NCBI RefSeq assembly: GCF_015278255.1
Contig: NZ_JADIJC010000004.1
Span: 310,001 to 374,000 of the forward strand
Direction: 5' to 3'
Length of the DNA: 64,000 nt
From: Microbacterium hibisci
Lineage (GTDB): Bacteria; Actinomycetota; Actinomycetes; Actinomycetales; Microbacteriaceae
Positions 1 to 8,287 of the stretch are shown piece after piece. Position 1 is the first letter of the stretch, and each line of letters begins with the position of its first letter. The notes beneath the pieces were generated by a model. The model did no database searches. It was given only the letters and a program-made list of their open reading frames with translations, and was not told the origin of the DNA. Made by a program: the position numbers and the translations under genes.

Positions 1-672
1 TGGTCGCGATTCCTCCCGGCCACCGAGGCCGAGGGTCCCGGCCCGCGCGCGGCCGTGTGGCTGCAGGGCTGCGCGGTCCACTGCCCCGAATGCTTCAACC
101 CGCAGCTGTGGGCCGAGCGCGGCGGGCGCGTCACCGACGTGGCAGGCACCGCTGCCGAGTGGGTCGCACAGGCGGCGGCGGCCGGAGTCGAGGGGCTCAC
201 GCTGCTCGGCGGCGAGCCGTTCGACCAGGCAGGGGCCGCGGCATCCGTCGCCCGCGCTTTTCGCGAGGCGGGCCTCGGCGTCATGACGTTCACCGGCTAT
301 CCGCTCGACCGGCTCGAGGGCTGGGTGGCCGCCGGACGCGACGACATCGCCGCGCTGCTCGAGGCCACCGACCTGCTGTGCGACGGGCCGTACCTGCGCG
401 ACCTGCCCGACGCGCGCCGCCCGTGGGTGGGCTCGCGCAACCAGGGCATCCGCGCGCTCAGCGACCGGTACGCCGACGACGTGCGCCGCATCGCCGCGTC
501 GGGCGGCGACGACCGGCTCGAGGTGCGCATCGACCGCGACGGCGTCGTCGCGGTGAACGGGTGGGCGACGGATGCCGCGCTCGCCGCCCTGCTGGAAGAC
601 CTGGGCCCGCGTGCCGACAGCCCCGCACAGGTGGCCGCGCACGCACGAACGAGAGCGGAGGCCGCGCGATGA
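1..672 (+). CDS. 4Fe-4S radical SAM activase-like protein (5' truncated)
   Basis: The frame is open from base 1, so the gene begins outside the window; 223 residues are visible. A cysteine cluster of spacing C-x3-C-x2-C (encoded near 70-92) is the radical SAM Fe-S motif. It is followed by a LLGGEPFDQ segment like the GGEP motif of NrdG/pyruvate formate-lyase activating enzymes. The protein is short and resembles the '4Fe-4S single cluster domain' group rather than a complete activase. No ribonucleotide reductase gene is visible. Its stop overlaps the next gene (ATGA), so the two are probably translationally coupled. Role inferred: redox or activation partner of the following DUF1257-like protein. 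The exact substrate is unknown. Confidence 0.75.
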   Translation, partial: WSRFLPATEAEGPGPRAAVWLQGCAVHCPECFNPQLWAERGGRVTDVAGTAAEWVAQAAAAGVEGLTLLGGEPFDQAGAAASVARAFREAGLGVMTFTGYPLDRLEGWVAAGRDDIAALLEATDLLCDGPYLRDLPDARRPWVGSRNQGIRALSDRYADDVRRIAASGGDDRLEVRIDRDGVVAVNGWATDAALAALLEDLGPRADSPAQVAAHARTRAEAAR

Positions 673-1193
673 GCGTGTCGCTGATCCTGATCCCCGCGGC
701 GCTCGCCGCCGTCACCGCCATCTCCGCCGCCGGCGGCATCGGTGCGCTCAGCCAGCTCGGCGGCGACCGCGAGTCCGACGGCGCCGAGACGGGGGCCGTC
801 GATGACGGCGGCGCGCGACCCATCTCGGTGCGCACCCGCATGAAGGACCCCGACCTGCTCGGCGACGCCCTCCGCGACCTCGGCGCGACCCAGGTCGCGT
901 ACGACGGCGACCGGCTCACGGCGCTCGTCGAGGGGGTCGAGCTCGAGATGGCCCGTTCCGAAGAAGGCGTGTGGGCGGCCCACTTCCGGCGCGCAGACGG
1001 CCTCGAGCTGGCCGAGACGGATGCCGCGGCTCTGGTCCAGCGCCTCGACGCGGCGTACGCGCTCCGCGTGCAGCAGACCGTGGCGGCACGCATCCGCGAG
1101 CGCGCGGCGTCGGCCGGCTTCGAGCTCGTGTCGGAGACGCGCGACGACCAGGACACCGTCACGATGGTGCTCGACGTCAAGGACTACGCATGA
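669..1193 (+). CDS. DUF1257 (Ycf35)-like protein
   Basis: 174 residues. A short hydrophobic N-terminus (about 1-25) is followed by an acidic linker. From about residue 50 the sequence has the layout I associate with the Ycf35/DUF1257 family: an opening like SVRTRMKDPDLLGDALRDLG, a central strand-rich part, then a LDAAYALRVQQ helix and a C-terminal GFELVSETRDDQDTVTMVLDV stretch split over strands. This assignment is from memory of the family pattern and should be confirmed with a profile search. The start overlaps the previous stop and the end overlaps the next gene (ATGA). In cyanobacteria and plastids Ycf35 has no settled function. Confidence 0.6.
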   Translation: MSVSLILIPAALAAVTAISAAGGIGALSQLGGDRESDGAETGAVDDGGARPISVRTRMKDPDLLGDALRDLGATQVAYDGDRLTALVEGVELEMARSEEGVWAAHFRRADGLELAETDAAALVQRLDAAYALRVQQTVAARIRERAASAGFELVSETRDDQDTVTMVLDVKDYA

Positions 1194-2080
1194 GCAGCTC
1201 CGCCCGCGCGGCCGCCGCGAGCGACGCGCCGAGCATCGGCTGGCTGCTCGGGATGAGCTCGTGGATGCTGCTGACGGTGTTCCCCGGGCCGATCCTCACG
1301 TGGCTCGGGTTCTCGATCATCGGCGTCGCGTCGCGCAGTCGCCGCCTCATCATCCTCGGGGTGGTGTGGGGCGCGGCCGCACTCCTGGTGAGTTTCGAGA
1401 TCTGGGGGCAGTGGCAGCCGCTGGCGCGCGCGATCGTGTACCTCGGCGGCATGGTGGTCGCGCTCGCCGTGAACCCGGGATGGCTGCGCACGATGTGGCA
1501 GCGCCGCCTCGAGCGCACCGGTCAGGGGAATGTCGCCGCACGCAGCCGCCCGGCGACGTGGCATCGCGCATCGGCCACCGACGCCGGTGCCCGCGCCTCC
1601 GATGCCGGCGAGACCGCCGCGGCGGCGGCGACGGCGCCGGTGAAGAAGCCCTCTCGCCGGTCGCGCCGGCAGCGCAACGCCGCCGCGGCAGCGGCAGCCG
1701 CGCAACGCGCGTCGGCCGAAGCGAAGGCGAAGGCCGCGCAGGCGAAGGCCGCGGAGAGCGCGAAGCCGTCCGAGTCGGCCGCGCTCGCGGCCGCGGTCGG
1801 CGCGTCGAGCAACGACCTCGTCGCGCCCGGAACCCCCGCCGAGACGGTCGACGTCAACACCGCCGCGGCGGCCGAGCTCGAGGATCTGCCCGGCATGAAC
1901 CGCTCGCGCGCCCGCCGCGCCGTGAAGGAACGCGAGGCGCAGGGCGGCTTCACGTCGCTCGAGGACTTCGGCGAGACCGTCGGCCTCCAGCCGCACGAGA
2001 TCGTACGCCTCCGCCGCGTGGCCACGTGCTCCCCGCGCCCCCGAGGCGAGCGCCGGTTCGGCCGCCGGGTCGACTACTGA
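1190..2080 (+). CDS. Membrane protein with C-terminal helix-hairpin-helix domain
   Basis: 296 residues. Three hydrophobic segments lie at about 17-40, 47-66 and 78-92. They are followed by a long Ala/Lys/Arg-rich linker with coiled-coil character (about 150-205). The C-terminus has a ComEA-like helix-hairpin-helix domain, beginning VDVNTAAAAELEDLPGM and continuing with the second hairpin EDFGETVGL. Such domains usually bind DNA or form small protein contacts; here it would sit in the cytoplasm behind a membrane anchor. It is the last gene of a three-gene overlapping set and is followed by a strong terminator hairpin. Function unknown. Confidence 0.65.
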   Translation: MSSSARAAAASDAPSIGWLLGMSSWMLLTVFPGPILTWLGFSIIGVASRSRRLIILGVVWGAAALLVSFEIWGQWQPLARAIVYLGGMVVALAVNPGWLRTMWQRRLERTGQGNVAARSRPATWHRASATDAGARASDAGETAAAAATAPVKKPSRRSRRQRNAAAAAAAAQRASAEAKAKAAQAKAAESAKPSESAALAAAVGASSNDLVAPGTPAETVDVNTAAAAELEDLPGMNRSRARRAVKEREAQGGFTSLEDFGETVGLQPHEIVRLRRVATCSPRPRGERRFGRRVDY

Positions 2081-2086
2081 GGCGAT

Positions 2087-2115
2087 GACGGATGCCGCGG
2101 CCCGCGGCATCCGTC
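2087..2115. terminator. Bidirectional terminator hairpin (13-bp perfect stem)
   Basis: Perfect 13-bp inverted repeat GACGGATGCCGCG / CGCGGCATCCGTC with a 3-base loop, between convergent genes ending at 2080 (+) and 2139 (-). Both arms contain the over-represented GGATGCC word. A C-rich rather than T-rich tail follows. Confidence 0.75.
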
Positions 2116-2138
2116 CCCCCCGCCCTGCGGCGGACGGC

Positions 2139-3371
2139 TCAGATCTTCGCGTCCTGCTTGGGAATGAAGACCTGCTTGATGATGAGCAGGATCGACGCCG
2201 TGACCGGGATCGCGACCAGGGCGCCGAGGAGGCCCAGCAGCGTACCGCCGACCATCGCGCCGATCACCACGAGGGCGCCCGGCACGGCGATCGCCTTGTT
2301 CATCACCTTGGGGGTGAGCACGTACGCCTCGAGCTGCATGTAGACGAGGTAGATCACCGCGAAGATCAGGGCCGGGAGCCACCCCGTGAACAGCGCGATG
2401 ACGGTCGCGGTGATCCAGTACAGCACCGAACCGATGAGCGGGATCAGCGTGATGAGGAACGCCAGGACGCCCATGAGCGCGGGGAAGGGGAGCCCCAGGA
2501 AGAGGTGCAGCAGAAACGCGACGATCGAGTTGCAGAACGCCAGGACGACCATGCCCATGAGGTAGGCGCCGATCGAGTCGGTGATCTGGTCGGTCATCTC
2601 GGCGGCCTTGGCACGGTTGCGGGCGGCGACGAACCGGTTGAAGGCCACCTTCATCGTCGGCAGGCCCGCGAGGAAGTACAGGCTCAGCACGAGCACGATG
2701 ATGAGACCCGAGATCGTCGTGCCGACGTTGATCGCGAAGTTCACGACCCCGCCGCCGATCGCGGCGATGTTCGCGGGGTTCGTGAGGAACTTCTCGACCT
2801 GGTCGGTGATGGCGCCGACCTGACCTCCGAAGGTCGAGCTCAGCCAGCCGTAGAAGTCCGACGCCTGGAAGTCGTCGACGGTCTGCGGCAGATCGCTGAA
2901 GAAGGCGGTGATCTGCTTGACCAGCGTCGGCACCACCAGCAGCAGCACGCCGGTCAGCACGAGGGCGAAGGCCGTGTACACGATCACGATCGCCCAGGGG
3001 CGCGAGACGCTGTGACGCCCGAACCAGCGGACGATCGGGTCGAGCCCGAGCGCGGCGAACAGTGCGAAGACGATGTAGATGATGATCGTCGAGAGGTTCC
3101 AGAAGGCGAGCCCGAGCGCCGCGGCGGCCAGCGCCCCGAGCGTCAGCACCAGCCCGAGCCGGAACGGGCTGTTGAGGTTCGCCCAGAACGTCTTGCCCGC
3201 GGGCGCCTCGCCCGTGAACACCGGGGCGGCCTGCCCGTCCGGGCGCGCCGCGGCGGCGCCGGCGTCAGCCTCGCCCACCGGCTGGCTGTCGGTGCCCGCC
3301 GTCGCGGGCACGGACAGGGGTTCGGCGGCCTCAGCGGCCGTGGCGCCGAGCGAGGGCGAGGTGTCGGTCAT
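2139..3371 (-). CDS. AI-2E family transporter (PerM/YdiK-like permease)
   Basis: 410 residues. A Pro/Ala-rich cytoplasmic head (about 1-65) is followed by about eight hydrophobic helices, with the family's broad periplasmic loop region between helices 3 and 4 and the closing GALVAIPVTASILLII segment. Members are proposed to export autoinducer-2, small signals or sodium; the substrate cannot be told from sequence. It stands alone between convergent and divergent neighbours. No Shine-Dalgarno precedes the start, but a TAGAGT box ends 7 nt before it, so the mRNA may be leaderless. Confidence 0.85.
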   Translation of the reverse strand: MTDTSPSLGATAAEAAEPLSVPATAGTDSQPVGEADAGAAAARPDGQAAPVFTGEAPAGKTFWANLNSPFRLGLVLTLGALAAAALGLAFWNLSTIIIYIVFALFAALGLDPIVRWFGRHSVSRPWAIVIVYTAFALVLTGVLLLVVPTLVKQITAFFSDLPQTVDDFQASDFYGWLSSTFGGQVGAITDQVEKFLTNPANIAAIGGGVVNFAINVGTTISGLIIVLVLSLYFLAGLPTMKVAFNRFVAARNRAKAAEMTDQITDSIGAYLMGMVVLAFCNSIVAFLLHLFLGLPFPALMGVLAFLITLIPLIGSVLYWITATVIALFTGWLPALIFAVIYLVYMQLEAYVLTPKVMNKAIAVPGALVVIGAMVGGTLLGLLGALVAIPVTASILLIIKQVFIPKQDAKI

Positions 3372-3378
3372 GGGTCAC

Positions 3379-3384
3379 ACTCTA
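3379..3384 (-). promoter_or_regulatory. -10 box (TAGAGT) of the PerM-like gene
   Basis: TAGAGT read on the minus strand, 7 nt before the start codon at 3371, with no ribosome binding site in between. Consistent with a leaderless transcript. Confidence 0.45.
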
Positions 3385-3476
3385 GGGCCGGCCCGCGGCG
3401 CCGAGACAGAGCCACTGCGTCACAGCCGGGGGACCGGCCGGACCGCTCGGGTATCGTCGAGGAGCGAGGAGGAGCC

Positions 3477-3788
3477 ATGACCGAAGACCCCACGACGACG
3501 CTGGCACGGCTGCGCAGCAGCATCGACAACATCGACGCCGCGCTGATGTACCTGCTCGCCGAGCGGTTCAAGGCCACGAAGCAGGTGGGTCACCTCAAGG
3601 CCGAGCACGGCATGCCGCCGTCCGACCCCGCCCGCGAGGAGCAGCAGGTCGCGCGACTGCGCACCCTCGCCGAAGACGCCGACCTCGACCCGGCCTTCGC
3701 CGAGAAGTGGTTCAACTTCGTCGTCGCCGAGGTCATCCGCCACCACGAGGTGCTGCGCGAGGGCAACGGGGCGGCCGGCAGCCGCTGA
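3477..3788 (+). CDS. Chorismate mutase (AroQ class)
   Basis: 103 residues, the usual size of a monofunctional AroQ-fold chorismate mutase. It catalyses chorismate to prephenate, the first step towards phenylalanine and tyrosine, in the cytoplasm. The N-terminal pattern LRSSIDNIDAALMYLLAERF followed by K-x2-K-Q-V-G-H-L-K contains the conserved first-helix Arg and the Lys of the active site. The C-terminal FNFVVAEVIRHHE is the third helix. A strong ribosome binding site (GAGGAGG) sits just upstream of ATG 3477. The gene lies divergent from the PerM-like transporter and 10 bp before a DUF3237-like gene. Confidence 0.85.
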   Translation: MTEDPTTTLARLRSSIDNIDAALMYLLAERFKATKQVGHLKAEHGMPPSDPAREEQQVARLRTLAEDADLDPAFAEKWFNFVVAEVIRHHEVLREGNGAAGSR

Positions 3789-3798
3789 CGACCGCACC

Positions 3799-4239
3799 AT
3801 GCGACTCGAGCCCCTCTACCGCCTGCGCTTTTCCTATCCGGAGGGCTGGGCGGTCGAGCTCGAGGGCGGCTGGGAGCAGCACTTCTACTCCGCCGAGGGC
3901 ACGGCCGAGGGCGAGCTCGCCGGTCGCTTCCACGCCGCGAACTTCCCGTTGCGCCGCACCGCGGCAGGGCCCTTCGTCCCCGACATCCGCGGCGTCATCG
4001 AGACCACCGACGGCGCCACCGTGCTCCTCGAGTGCCGCGGCTACGGTCGCGCCCAGCCCGTGGGCGCCCGCGAGGTCGTCGGCGCGGTGCTCCACGTGAG
4101 CGACCACCCCGCGTACCGCCGGCTCAACGATGCGGTGTGCGTGTGCGTGGGCGAGGTCCGTTCCGGTGTCGCCGCGGGCGGCGGCCCCGAGATCGTGCTC
4201 GACGTCGCCGAGCTCGTGTGGGAGCCGCTCGCGCCGTAG
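3799..4239 (+). CDS. DUF3237-like protein
   Basis: 146 residues, soluble, no signal peptide or membrane segment. It opens LEPLYRLRFSY and has a beta-rich body with a GVIETTDGATVLLECRGYG segment. This resembles the DUF3237 beta-barrel family, whose members have no agreed function. It starts 10 bp after the chorismate mutase stop and is probably co-transcribed, although a metabolic link to chorismate is not evident. Downstream is a 19-bp-stem terminator. The family call is from memory of the motif layout. Confidence 0.6.
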   Translation: MRLEPLYRLRFSYPEGWAVELEGGWEQHFYSAEGTAEGELAGRFHAANFPLRRTAAGPFVPDIRGVIETTDGATVLLECRGYGRAQPVGAREVVGAVLHVSDHPAYRRLNDAVCVCVGEVRSGVAAGGGPEIVLDVAELVWEPLAP

Positions 4240-4325
4240 CCCGCTGAGCGTGATGGTTCACGACGCGCGCGGGGGCCTCGATGTCCGCGCCCACGCTCAT
4301 GCCGAGATGACGGATGCCGAGATGA

Positions 4326-4367
4326 CGGATGCCCCGGCCCGGCGCGATCGCCGGGTCGGGGCATCCG
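4326..4367. terminator. Bidirectional terminator hairpin (19-bp stem)
   Basis: Arms 4326-4344 and 4349-4367 pair over 19 positions with one G-T wobble around a CGAT loop, between convergent genes ending at 4239 and 4404. The arms again begin with the GGATGCC word. A further GACGGATGCC copy lies just upstream at 4312-4318. Confidence 0.75.
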
Positions 4368-4403
4368 CTCCTCCGGGGCCGAAGCCTGACCCCGGGTCCT
4401 GTG

Positions 4404-5099
4404 TCACGGCACGGTGCGCCGGAGGGTGAGGTACGAGATCCCGCCGAGCACGAGGGTCAGCGCGAGACCCCACGCGGCAAGCCCGACGGCACCGAGCTCG
4501 ACCAGCGCCGTGACGACCTCGGGCCACACCTCGTAGTACGTGATCGCCCAGATGGCGACCAGCAGGAGCGCGCCCACACCGACCCAGATGAGGGTCAGCA
4601 GCAGGGCGCCGGACCGCTTGTAGACGGTCGCCGACCAGAAGCCGAGCATGAAGATGAGCATCGCCATCACGAAGTAGAAGAACGCGGCGCCGAGTGGGCC
4701 GTCTTCGACGACCCAGTCGAGGGCGAAGAAGTACCCGTTGATGCCCCAGCCGTTCGTCCAGTCCTCGACCATGCCGCCGACCGCGAAGACGATCGCGAGC
4801 AGCACGGCGCACATCGCTGCGGCCAGCATCGTGCCGAGGTAGAACTCGCGTCGCGTGACGCTCATCGCCTGCGAGAACGGGAAGGTGAGCGTCAGCGACG
4901 AGATGCCGACGAACAGCAGCACCCACAGCGGCGCCTGCGACCCGCCGCCGTAGAACGGGCCCGGCAGACCGGATGTATAGAGGATCGCGTAGATCGCGAT
5001 CGACATCGCGAACGAGGCGCCGAGCACGATCAGCGGCACCCACACGAACGTCTGCTTGTTGATCAGCTGCATGCGCACGACGTTGACGGTGCGGTTCAT
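4404..5099 (-). CDS. ABC transporter permease
   Basis: 231 residues, six hydrophobic helices with no large extracellular domain, as in the ABC-2-like permeases encoded beside YtrA-type GntR regulators. The start ATG overlaps the stop of the upstream ATPase gene (ATGA), so the pair is translationally coupled. The motif SQAMSVTRREFYLGT in the first cytoplasmic loop is typical of these permeases. The substrate is unknown; related Ytr/Bce-like exporters handle cell-wall antibiotics or envelope stress. Last gene of a gntR-ATPase-permease operon. Confidence 0.8.
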   Translation of the reverse strand: MNRTVNVVRMQLINKQTFVWVPLIVLGASFAMSIAIYAILYTSGLPGPFYGGGSQAPLWVLLFVGISSLTLTFPFSQAMSVTRREFYLGTMLAAAMCAVLLAIVFAVGGMVEDWTNGWGINGYFFALDWVVEDGPLGAAFFYFVMAMLIFMLGFWSATVYKRSGALLLTLIWVGVGALLLVAIWAITYYEVWPEVVTALVELGAVGLAAWGLALTLVLGGISYLTLRRTVP

Positions 5100-6043
5100 C
5101 GCAGCGCTCCTTCCTCGGAGGTCGCGGGCGCTGCCGCCGCGGCGTCGGGTGATGCGGAATCGGATGCCGAGTGCTGCGTCGTGCGGACGATCAGCTGCTG
5201 CAGCGACACGGGAGCCACGTCCAGTCCCGCCGCGGCGAGCTGCGCGCGCTCCGCGGCCGTGAGCCGCCCGAGCACCGTCACCGACGCGACGCGCCCGAGC
5301 GCCTCGCGGTGGATGACCTCGCGGCCGGCGACGAAGGCGTCGACCGCCGCCACGTCGCCCACGATGTTGGCGGCGCGGTCGCGGAGCGCGTCCGTCGTCT
5401 CGTCGATCAGAATGCGCCCGCGGTCGATGACCAGCACGCGCTCGATGAGGTTCGACACCTCGTCGATCAGGTGACTGGACAGGATGATGGTGCGGGGGTG
5501 GGCGACGTAGTCCTCGAGCAGCCGGTCGTAGAAGATCTGCCGTGCGACGGCGTCGAGGCCGAGGTACGGCTCGTCGAAGAACGTGATCTCTGCCCGCGAG
5601 GCGATGCCGATGATCACGCCGACCGCCGACAGCTGCCCGCGCGACATCTTCTTGATCCGCGTGTTCATCGGCAGCTGGAACTCGTCGATCAGCTGCGCAG
5701 CCAGCTCGTCGTCCCAGTTCGGGAAGAAGAGCTTCGCGGTGCCGAACGCGTGCTTGGGCAGCGCGTCGTCGGGGTACTTCTGGCTCTCCCGCACGAAGCA
5801 CATGCGCGACAGCACCTTGGCGTTCTCGTAGGGCTGCATGCCGAACACGCGCACGTTCCCGCTGGTGGCGAAGTTCTGTGCGGTGAGGATCGACATGACG
5901 GTCGTCTTGCCGGCGCCGTTGCGGCCGAGCAGGCCGTAGATGGTGTCCTTCTCGATGGTGAAGCTCACGTCATCTACCGCGACGATGTCGCGGTAGCGCT
6001 TGGTGAGGTTCTTCACCTCGATGACGTGCGTCCCGGTCGTCAT
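5096..6043 (-). CDS. ABC transporter ATP-binding protein
   Basis: 315 residues. Walker A GRNGAGKTT lies near residue 41, the signature is the degenerate KKMSRGQLSAVG, and Walker B is ITFFDEPYLGLD. An H-loop follows in ILSSHLIDEV. The C-terminal 90 residues form the accessory domain seen in export-type single-domain ATPases, ending in an Ala-rich tail. The signature SRGQ departs from the canonical LSGGQ, as is common in YtrB-like proteins. It lies between the GntR regulator (4-base overlap) and the permease (overlapping). Confidence 0.9.
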   Translation of the reverse strand: MTTGTHVIEVKNLTKRYRDIVAVDDVSFTIEKDTIYGLLGRNGAGKTTVMSILTAQNFATSGNVRVFGMQPYENAKVLSRMCFVRESQKYPDDALPKHAFGTAKLFFPNWDDELAAQLIDEFQLPMNTRIKKMSRGQLSAVGVIIGIASRAEITFFDEPYLGLDAVARQIFYDRLLEDYVAHPRTIILSSHLIDEVSNLIERVLVIDRGRILIDETTDALRDRAANIVGDVAAVDAFVAGREVIHREALGRVASVTVLGRLTAAERAQLAAAGLDVAPVSLQQLIVRTTQHSASDSASPDAAAAAPATSEEGALR

Positions 6044-6432
6044 CGTGCGTTCCCTTCCGTGGTGGTGGCGACCGCCGCCGAGGCGCGGTCGCGGATGAGC
6101 ATTGCCAGATCTTCGGGCCCGAGCCCGAGCTTGCGGGCCTCGGCGAGCAGCGGCTCGACGAAGCGGTCGGCGAAGGCGGTGCGGCGCTCGGTCATCAGGC
6201 GCTCGCGCGCGCCCGGCGCCACGAACATGCCGATGCCGCGCCGCTTGTACAGCACGCCCTTGTCGGTGAGCATCGCGACTCCCTTCGCGGCAGTGGCGGG
6301 GTTGATGCGGTAGAAGGCGGCCAGCTCGTTCGTCGACGGCGCCTGCGCCTCTTCGGCCAGCGAGCCGTCGATGATCGCGTCCTCCACGCTCTCGGCGATC
6401 TGGAGGAACAGCGCCTTGCCTTCTTCGATCAC
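6040..6432 (-). CDS. GntR family regulator (YtrA subfamily)
   Basis: 130 residues. The N-terminal winged helix covers about residues 9-75 (LAEEAQAPSTNELAAFYRINPATAAKG) and is followed by a short two-helix dimerisation tail, the YtrA-type architecture with no effector domain. The start is GTG 6432, preceded by a G-rich ribosome binding site. It is the first gene of the ABC operon, and a perfect inverted repeat overlaps its promoter region, so it very probably represses its own operon. The ligand is not known. Confidence 0.85.
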   Translation of the reverse strand: MIEEGKALFLQIAESVEDAIIDGSLAEEAQAPSTNELAAFYRINPATAAKGVAMLTDKGVLYKRRGIGMFVAPGARERLMTERRTAFADRFVEPLLAEARKLGLGPEDLAMLIRDRASAAVATTTEGNAR

Positions 6433-6449
6433 ACCCGCCCCCTGTGTGT

Positions 6450-6475
6450 TGGTTACTTACTTGACTAAGTAACCA
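6450..6475. promoter_or_regulatory. GntR (YtrA-type) operator
   Basis: Perfect 10-bp inverted repeat: TGGTTACTTA and TAAGTAACCA around a 6-base centre (CTTGAC). It starts 18 bp upstream of the gntR start codon. The AT-rich palindrome stands out in GC-rich surroundings and matches the long-spaced operators of YtrA-type regulators. Confidence 0.75.
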
Positions 6476-6504
6476 CAGAACACTGACTGACGTCAACCGC
6501 CTCC

Positions 6505-6542
6505 CGGTCGTGAGCGAGCGAGGGACGAGCGAGACGAAACGC
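6505..6542 (+). repeat. Interspersed repeat R1, copy A
   Basis: Sequence of the type CGGTCGTGAGCG...GAGACGAAACGC with internal GAGCGAGCG steps. It is one of several related copies in the window (see 6589, 10206, 10249, 10339, 31373, 55181). It faces copy B in inverted orientation. Confidence 0.65.
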
Positions 6543-6588
6543 GCGCAGCCGGCGAACGCACCAAGCCGCGCAGCCCGGCACATGAGAT

Positions 6589-6633
6589 GCGTTTCGTCTG
6601 CGGGCGCCAGAGCGCCCTCCGCTCAACGACCGG
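6589..6633 (-). repeat. Interspersed repeat R1, copy B (inverted)
   Basis: GCGTTTCGTCTGCGGGCGCC...CCGCTCAACGACCGG, the reverse complement of the copies at 10249 and 10339. Its core GGGCGC-TCTG-GCGCCC (read on the other strand) is a 6-bp hairpin. Confidence 0.7.
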
Positions 6634-6919
6634 TGGGTGGCCCCGGCCCGACCACCGCGAAGCCGTGCTATCGCGCGTGCGCGAGGTAGCGAAGCGGCCG
6701 CTCCGTGTCGAATTTGCGGCGCTCCCGGGCCCATGGAACGGTGGATGAGGCCCGTCATGGGCCGCTTCCCGACCAGTCCGCGGTCTCCGGTGATGCCCGA
6801 GCGTCAGACCGGTGAGCGTATGGTCGGCGGCCGCAGCGCGGATCCGACATCCGCTGCGGGGACGGCCGCCACCCGGGCGCGACCGCTGCAGCTCCGCACC
6901 GGAGCTGCCGAGGTGCACA

Positions 6920-8287
6920 GTGACCCTTCCGCCTGCCATCGAGGCGAAGAACCTCTTCAAGGTCTACGGACGTCATCCGAAAGACGCGATGCGGCGGCTG
7001 CGCGCCGGCGCGACGCGCGCCGACGTCGCCGACGCGGGCTCGGCGGCCGTCATCGATGCGAGCTTCACCGTCGAGCCCGGCGAGATCTTCGTCATCATGG
7101 GACTGTCCGGATCGGGCAAGTCCACCGTGATCCGCATGCTCAACGGACTGCTGCCGCCCACGGCCGGGGATGTGCTCGTCCAGGGCCGCAGCGTCGTCAA
7201 GGCCTCCGCGAAGGAGCTGCGCGGCATCCGTCAGCGCTCCATCTCGATGGTGTTCCAGCACTTCGCGCTGCTGCCGCACCTGTCGGTGCTCGACAACGCC
7301 GCCTATGCGCTCGAGATCCAGGGCGTCGGCCGCGACGAGCGCCGTGCGCGCGCCCGCGAGATCCTCGACCGTGTGGGCCTGGGCGACCGCGCCGACGCGA
7401 TGCCCGACGAGCTGTCGGGCGGCATGCGCCAGCGCGTGGGCCTCGCCCGCGCCCTGACGGCGGGCACCGACATCCTGCTGATGGACGAGGCGTTCTCGGC
7501 CCTCGACCCGCTGATCCGGCGCGAGATGCAGGAGCAGCTCGTCGAGCTGCAGCGCGAGCTCGGCCGGACGATCGTCTTCATCACCCACGATCTGAACGAG
7601 GCGATGTTCCTCGGCGACCGCATCGCGGTCATGCGCGACGGGCGCATCGTGCAGAACGGCACGCCCGAAGAGATCCTCACCGATCCCGCCAACGACTACG
7701 TCGCGCAGTTCGTGCAGGACGTCGACCGCGCCCGCGTGCTCACCGCCGGGTCGGTCATGGCCCCGCCCGTCGCCACGACGCCCGTGAGCGCCGGCGTGCG
7801 CGGTGCACTCCGCGTCATGCGCGACCTGCAGGTGGGCGCCGTCTCGGTGATCGAGAACCGGCGCTTCCTCGGGACGGTCACCGACCGCGCCGTCATCCGC
7901 GCCGTGAAGGACGGCCGCACAGACCTGCGGTCGCTCGTGCGCGCCGGCCGCCCGGCGGTGCACGTCGACGACCCGCTCGCCGACGTCGTGGAGCGCGCGG
8001 TCGAGAGCCCGCTGCCCGTCGCCGTCGTCGACGACGCCGGCCGCCTGGTCGGCACCATCCCGCGCGTGACGCTGCTCGCGGCGCTCGGCGACGTGCCGCC
8101 GGTCACCCGAGAGAACCCGGTCATCGACCTGCCGGCGTCCGTGCCGGCCAGCGAGATCGTGCAGACGCTGGCGGCCGTCGAGCAGCCCGCAGCGGCTGCG
8201 CCCGCATCCCCGCTCGCCGGCCGTTCCGCGCCTCCCACGCGCATCGGCCCCGACGGTGCCCGTGCAATGGAAGGAGCCGCCCGATGA
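6920..8287 (+). CDS. proV: Glycine betaine/proline-type ABC importer, ATP-binding protein with CBS domains
   Basis: 455 residues from GTG 6920, chosen because GAGGT lies 5 bases upstream. Walker A (GLSGSGKST) is at about 61-69, followed by Q-loop VFQHFALLPH, signature LSGGMRQRVGLARA, Walker B ILLMDEAFSALDP and H-loop FITHDL. Beyond about residue 270 there is a pair of CBS-like repeats (VMAPPVATTPV..., then VHVDDPLADVVERAV), the ionic-strength/nucleotide sensor of OpuA/ProV. The C-terminus is Pro/Ala-rich. The protein energises uptake of compatible solutes under osmotic stress. Its stop overlaps the permease start (ATGA). Confidence 0.85.
   Translation: MTLPPAIEAKNLFKVYGRHPKDAMRRLRAGATRADVADAGSAAVIDASFTVEPGEIFVIMGLSGSGKSTVIRMLNGLLPPTAGDVLVQGRSVVKASAKELRGIRQRSISMVFQHFALLPHLSVLDNAAYALEIQGVGRDERRARAREILDRVGLGDRADAMPDELSGGMRQRVGLARALTAGTDILLMDEAFSALDPLIRREMQEQLVELQRELGRTIVFITHDLNEAMFLGDRIAVMRDGRIVQNGTPEEILTDPANDYVAQFVQDVDRARVLTAGSVMAPPVATTPVSAGVRGALRVMRDLQVGAVSVIENRRFLGTVTDRAVIRAVKDGRTDLRSLVRAGRPAVHVDDPLADVVERAVESPLPVAVVDDAGRLVGTIPRVTLLAALGDVPPVTRENPVIDLPASVPASEIVQTLAAVEQPAAAAPASPLAGRSAPPTRIGPDGARAMEGAAR

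Larger units (their letters stand above)
6433..6919. other. Intergenic region between gntR and proV-like genes
   Basis: 487 bases between divergent operons. It holds the GntR operator (6450-6475) and two copies of the GTTGAGCG...GACGAAAC repeat in opposite orientation (6505-6542, 6589-6633). There is also an 8-bp inverted repeat GGCCCATG/CATGGGCC (6728-6735/6756-6763). I see no convincing gene and no clear promoter for the downstream importer. Confidence 0.6.
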
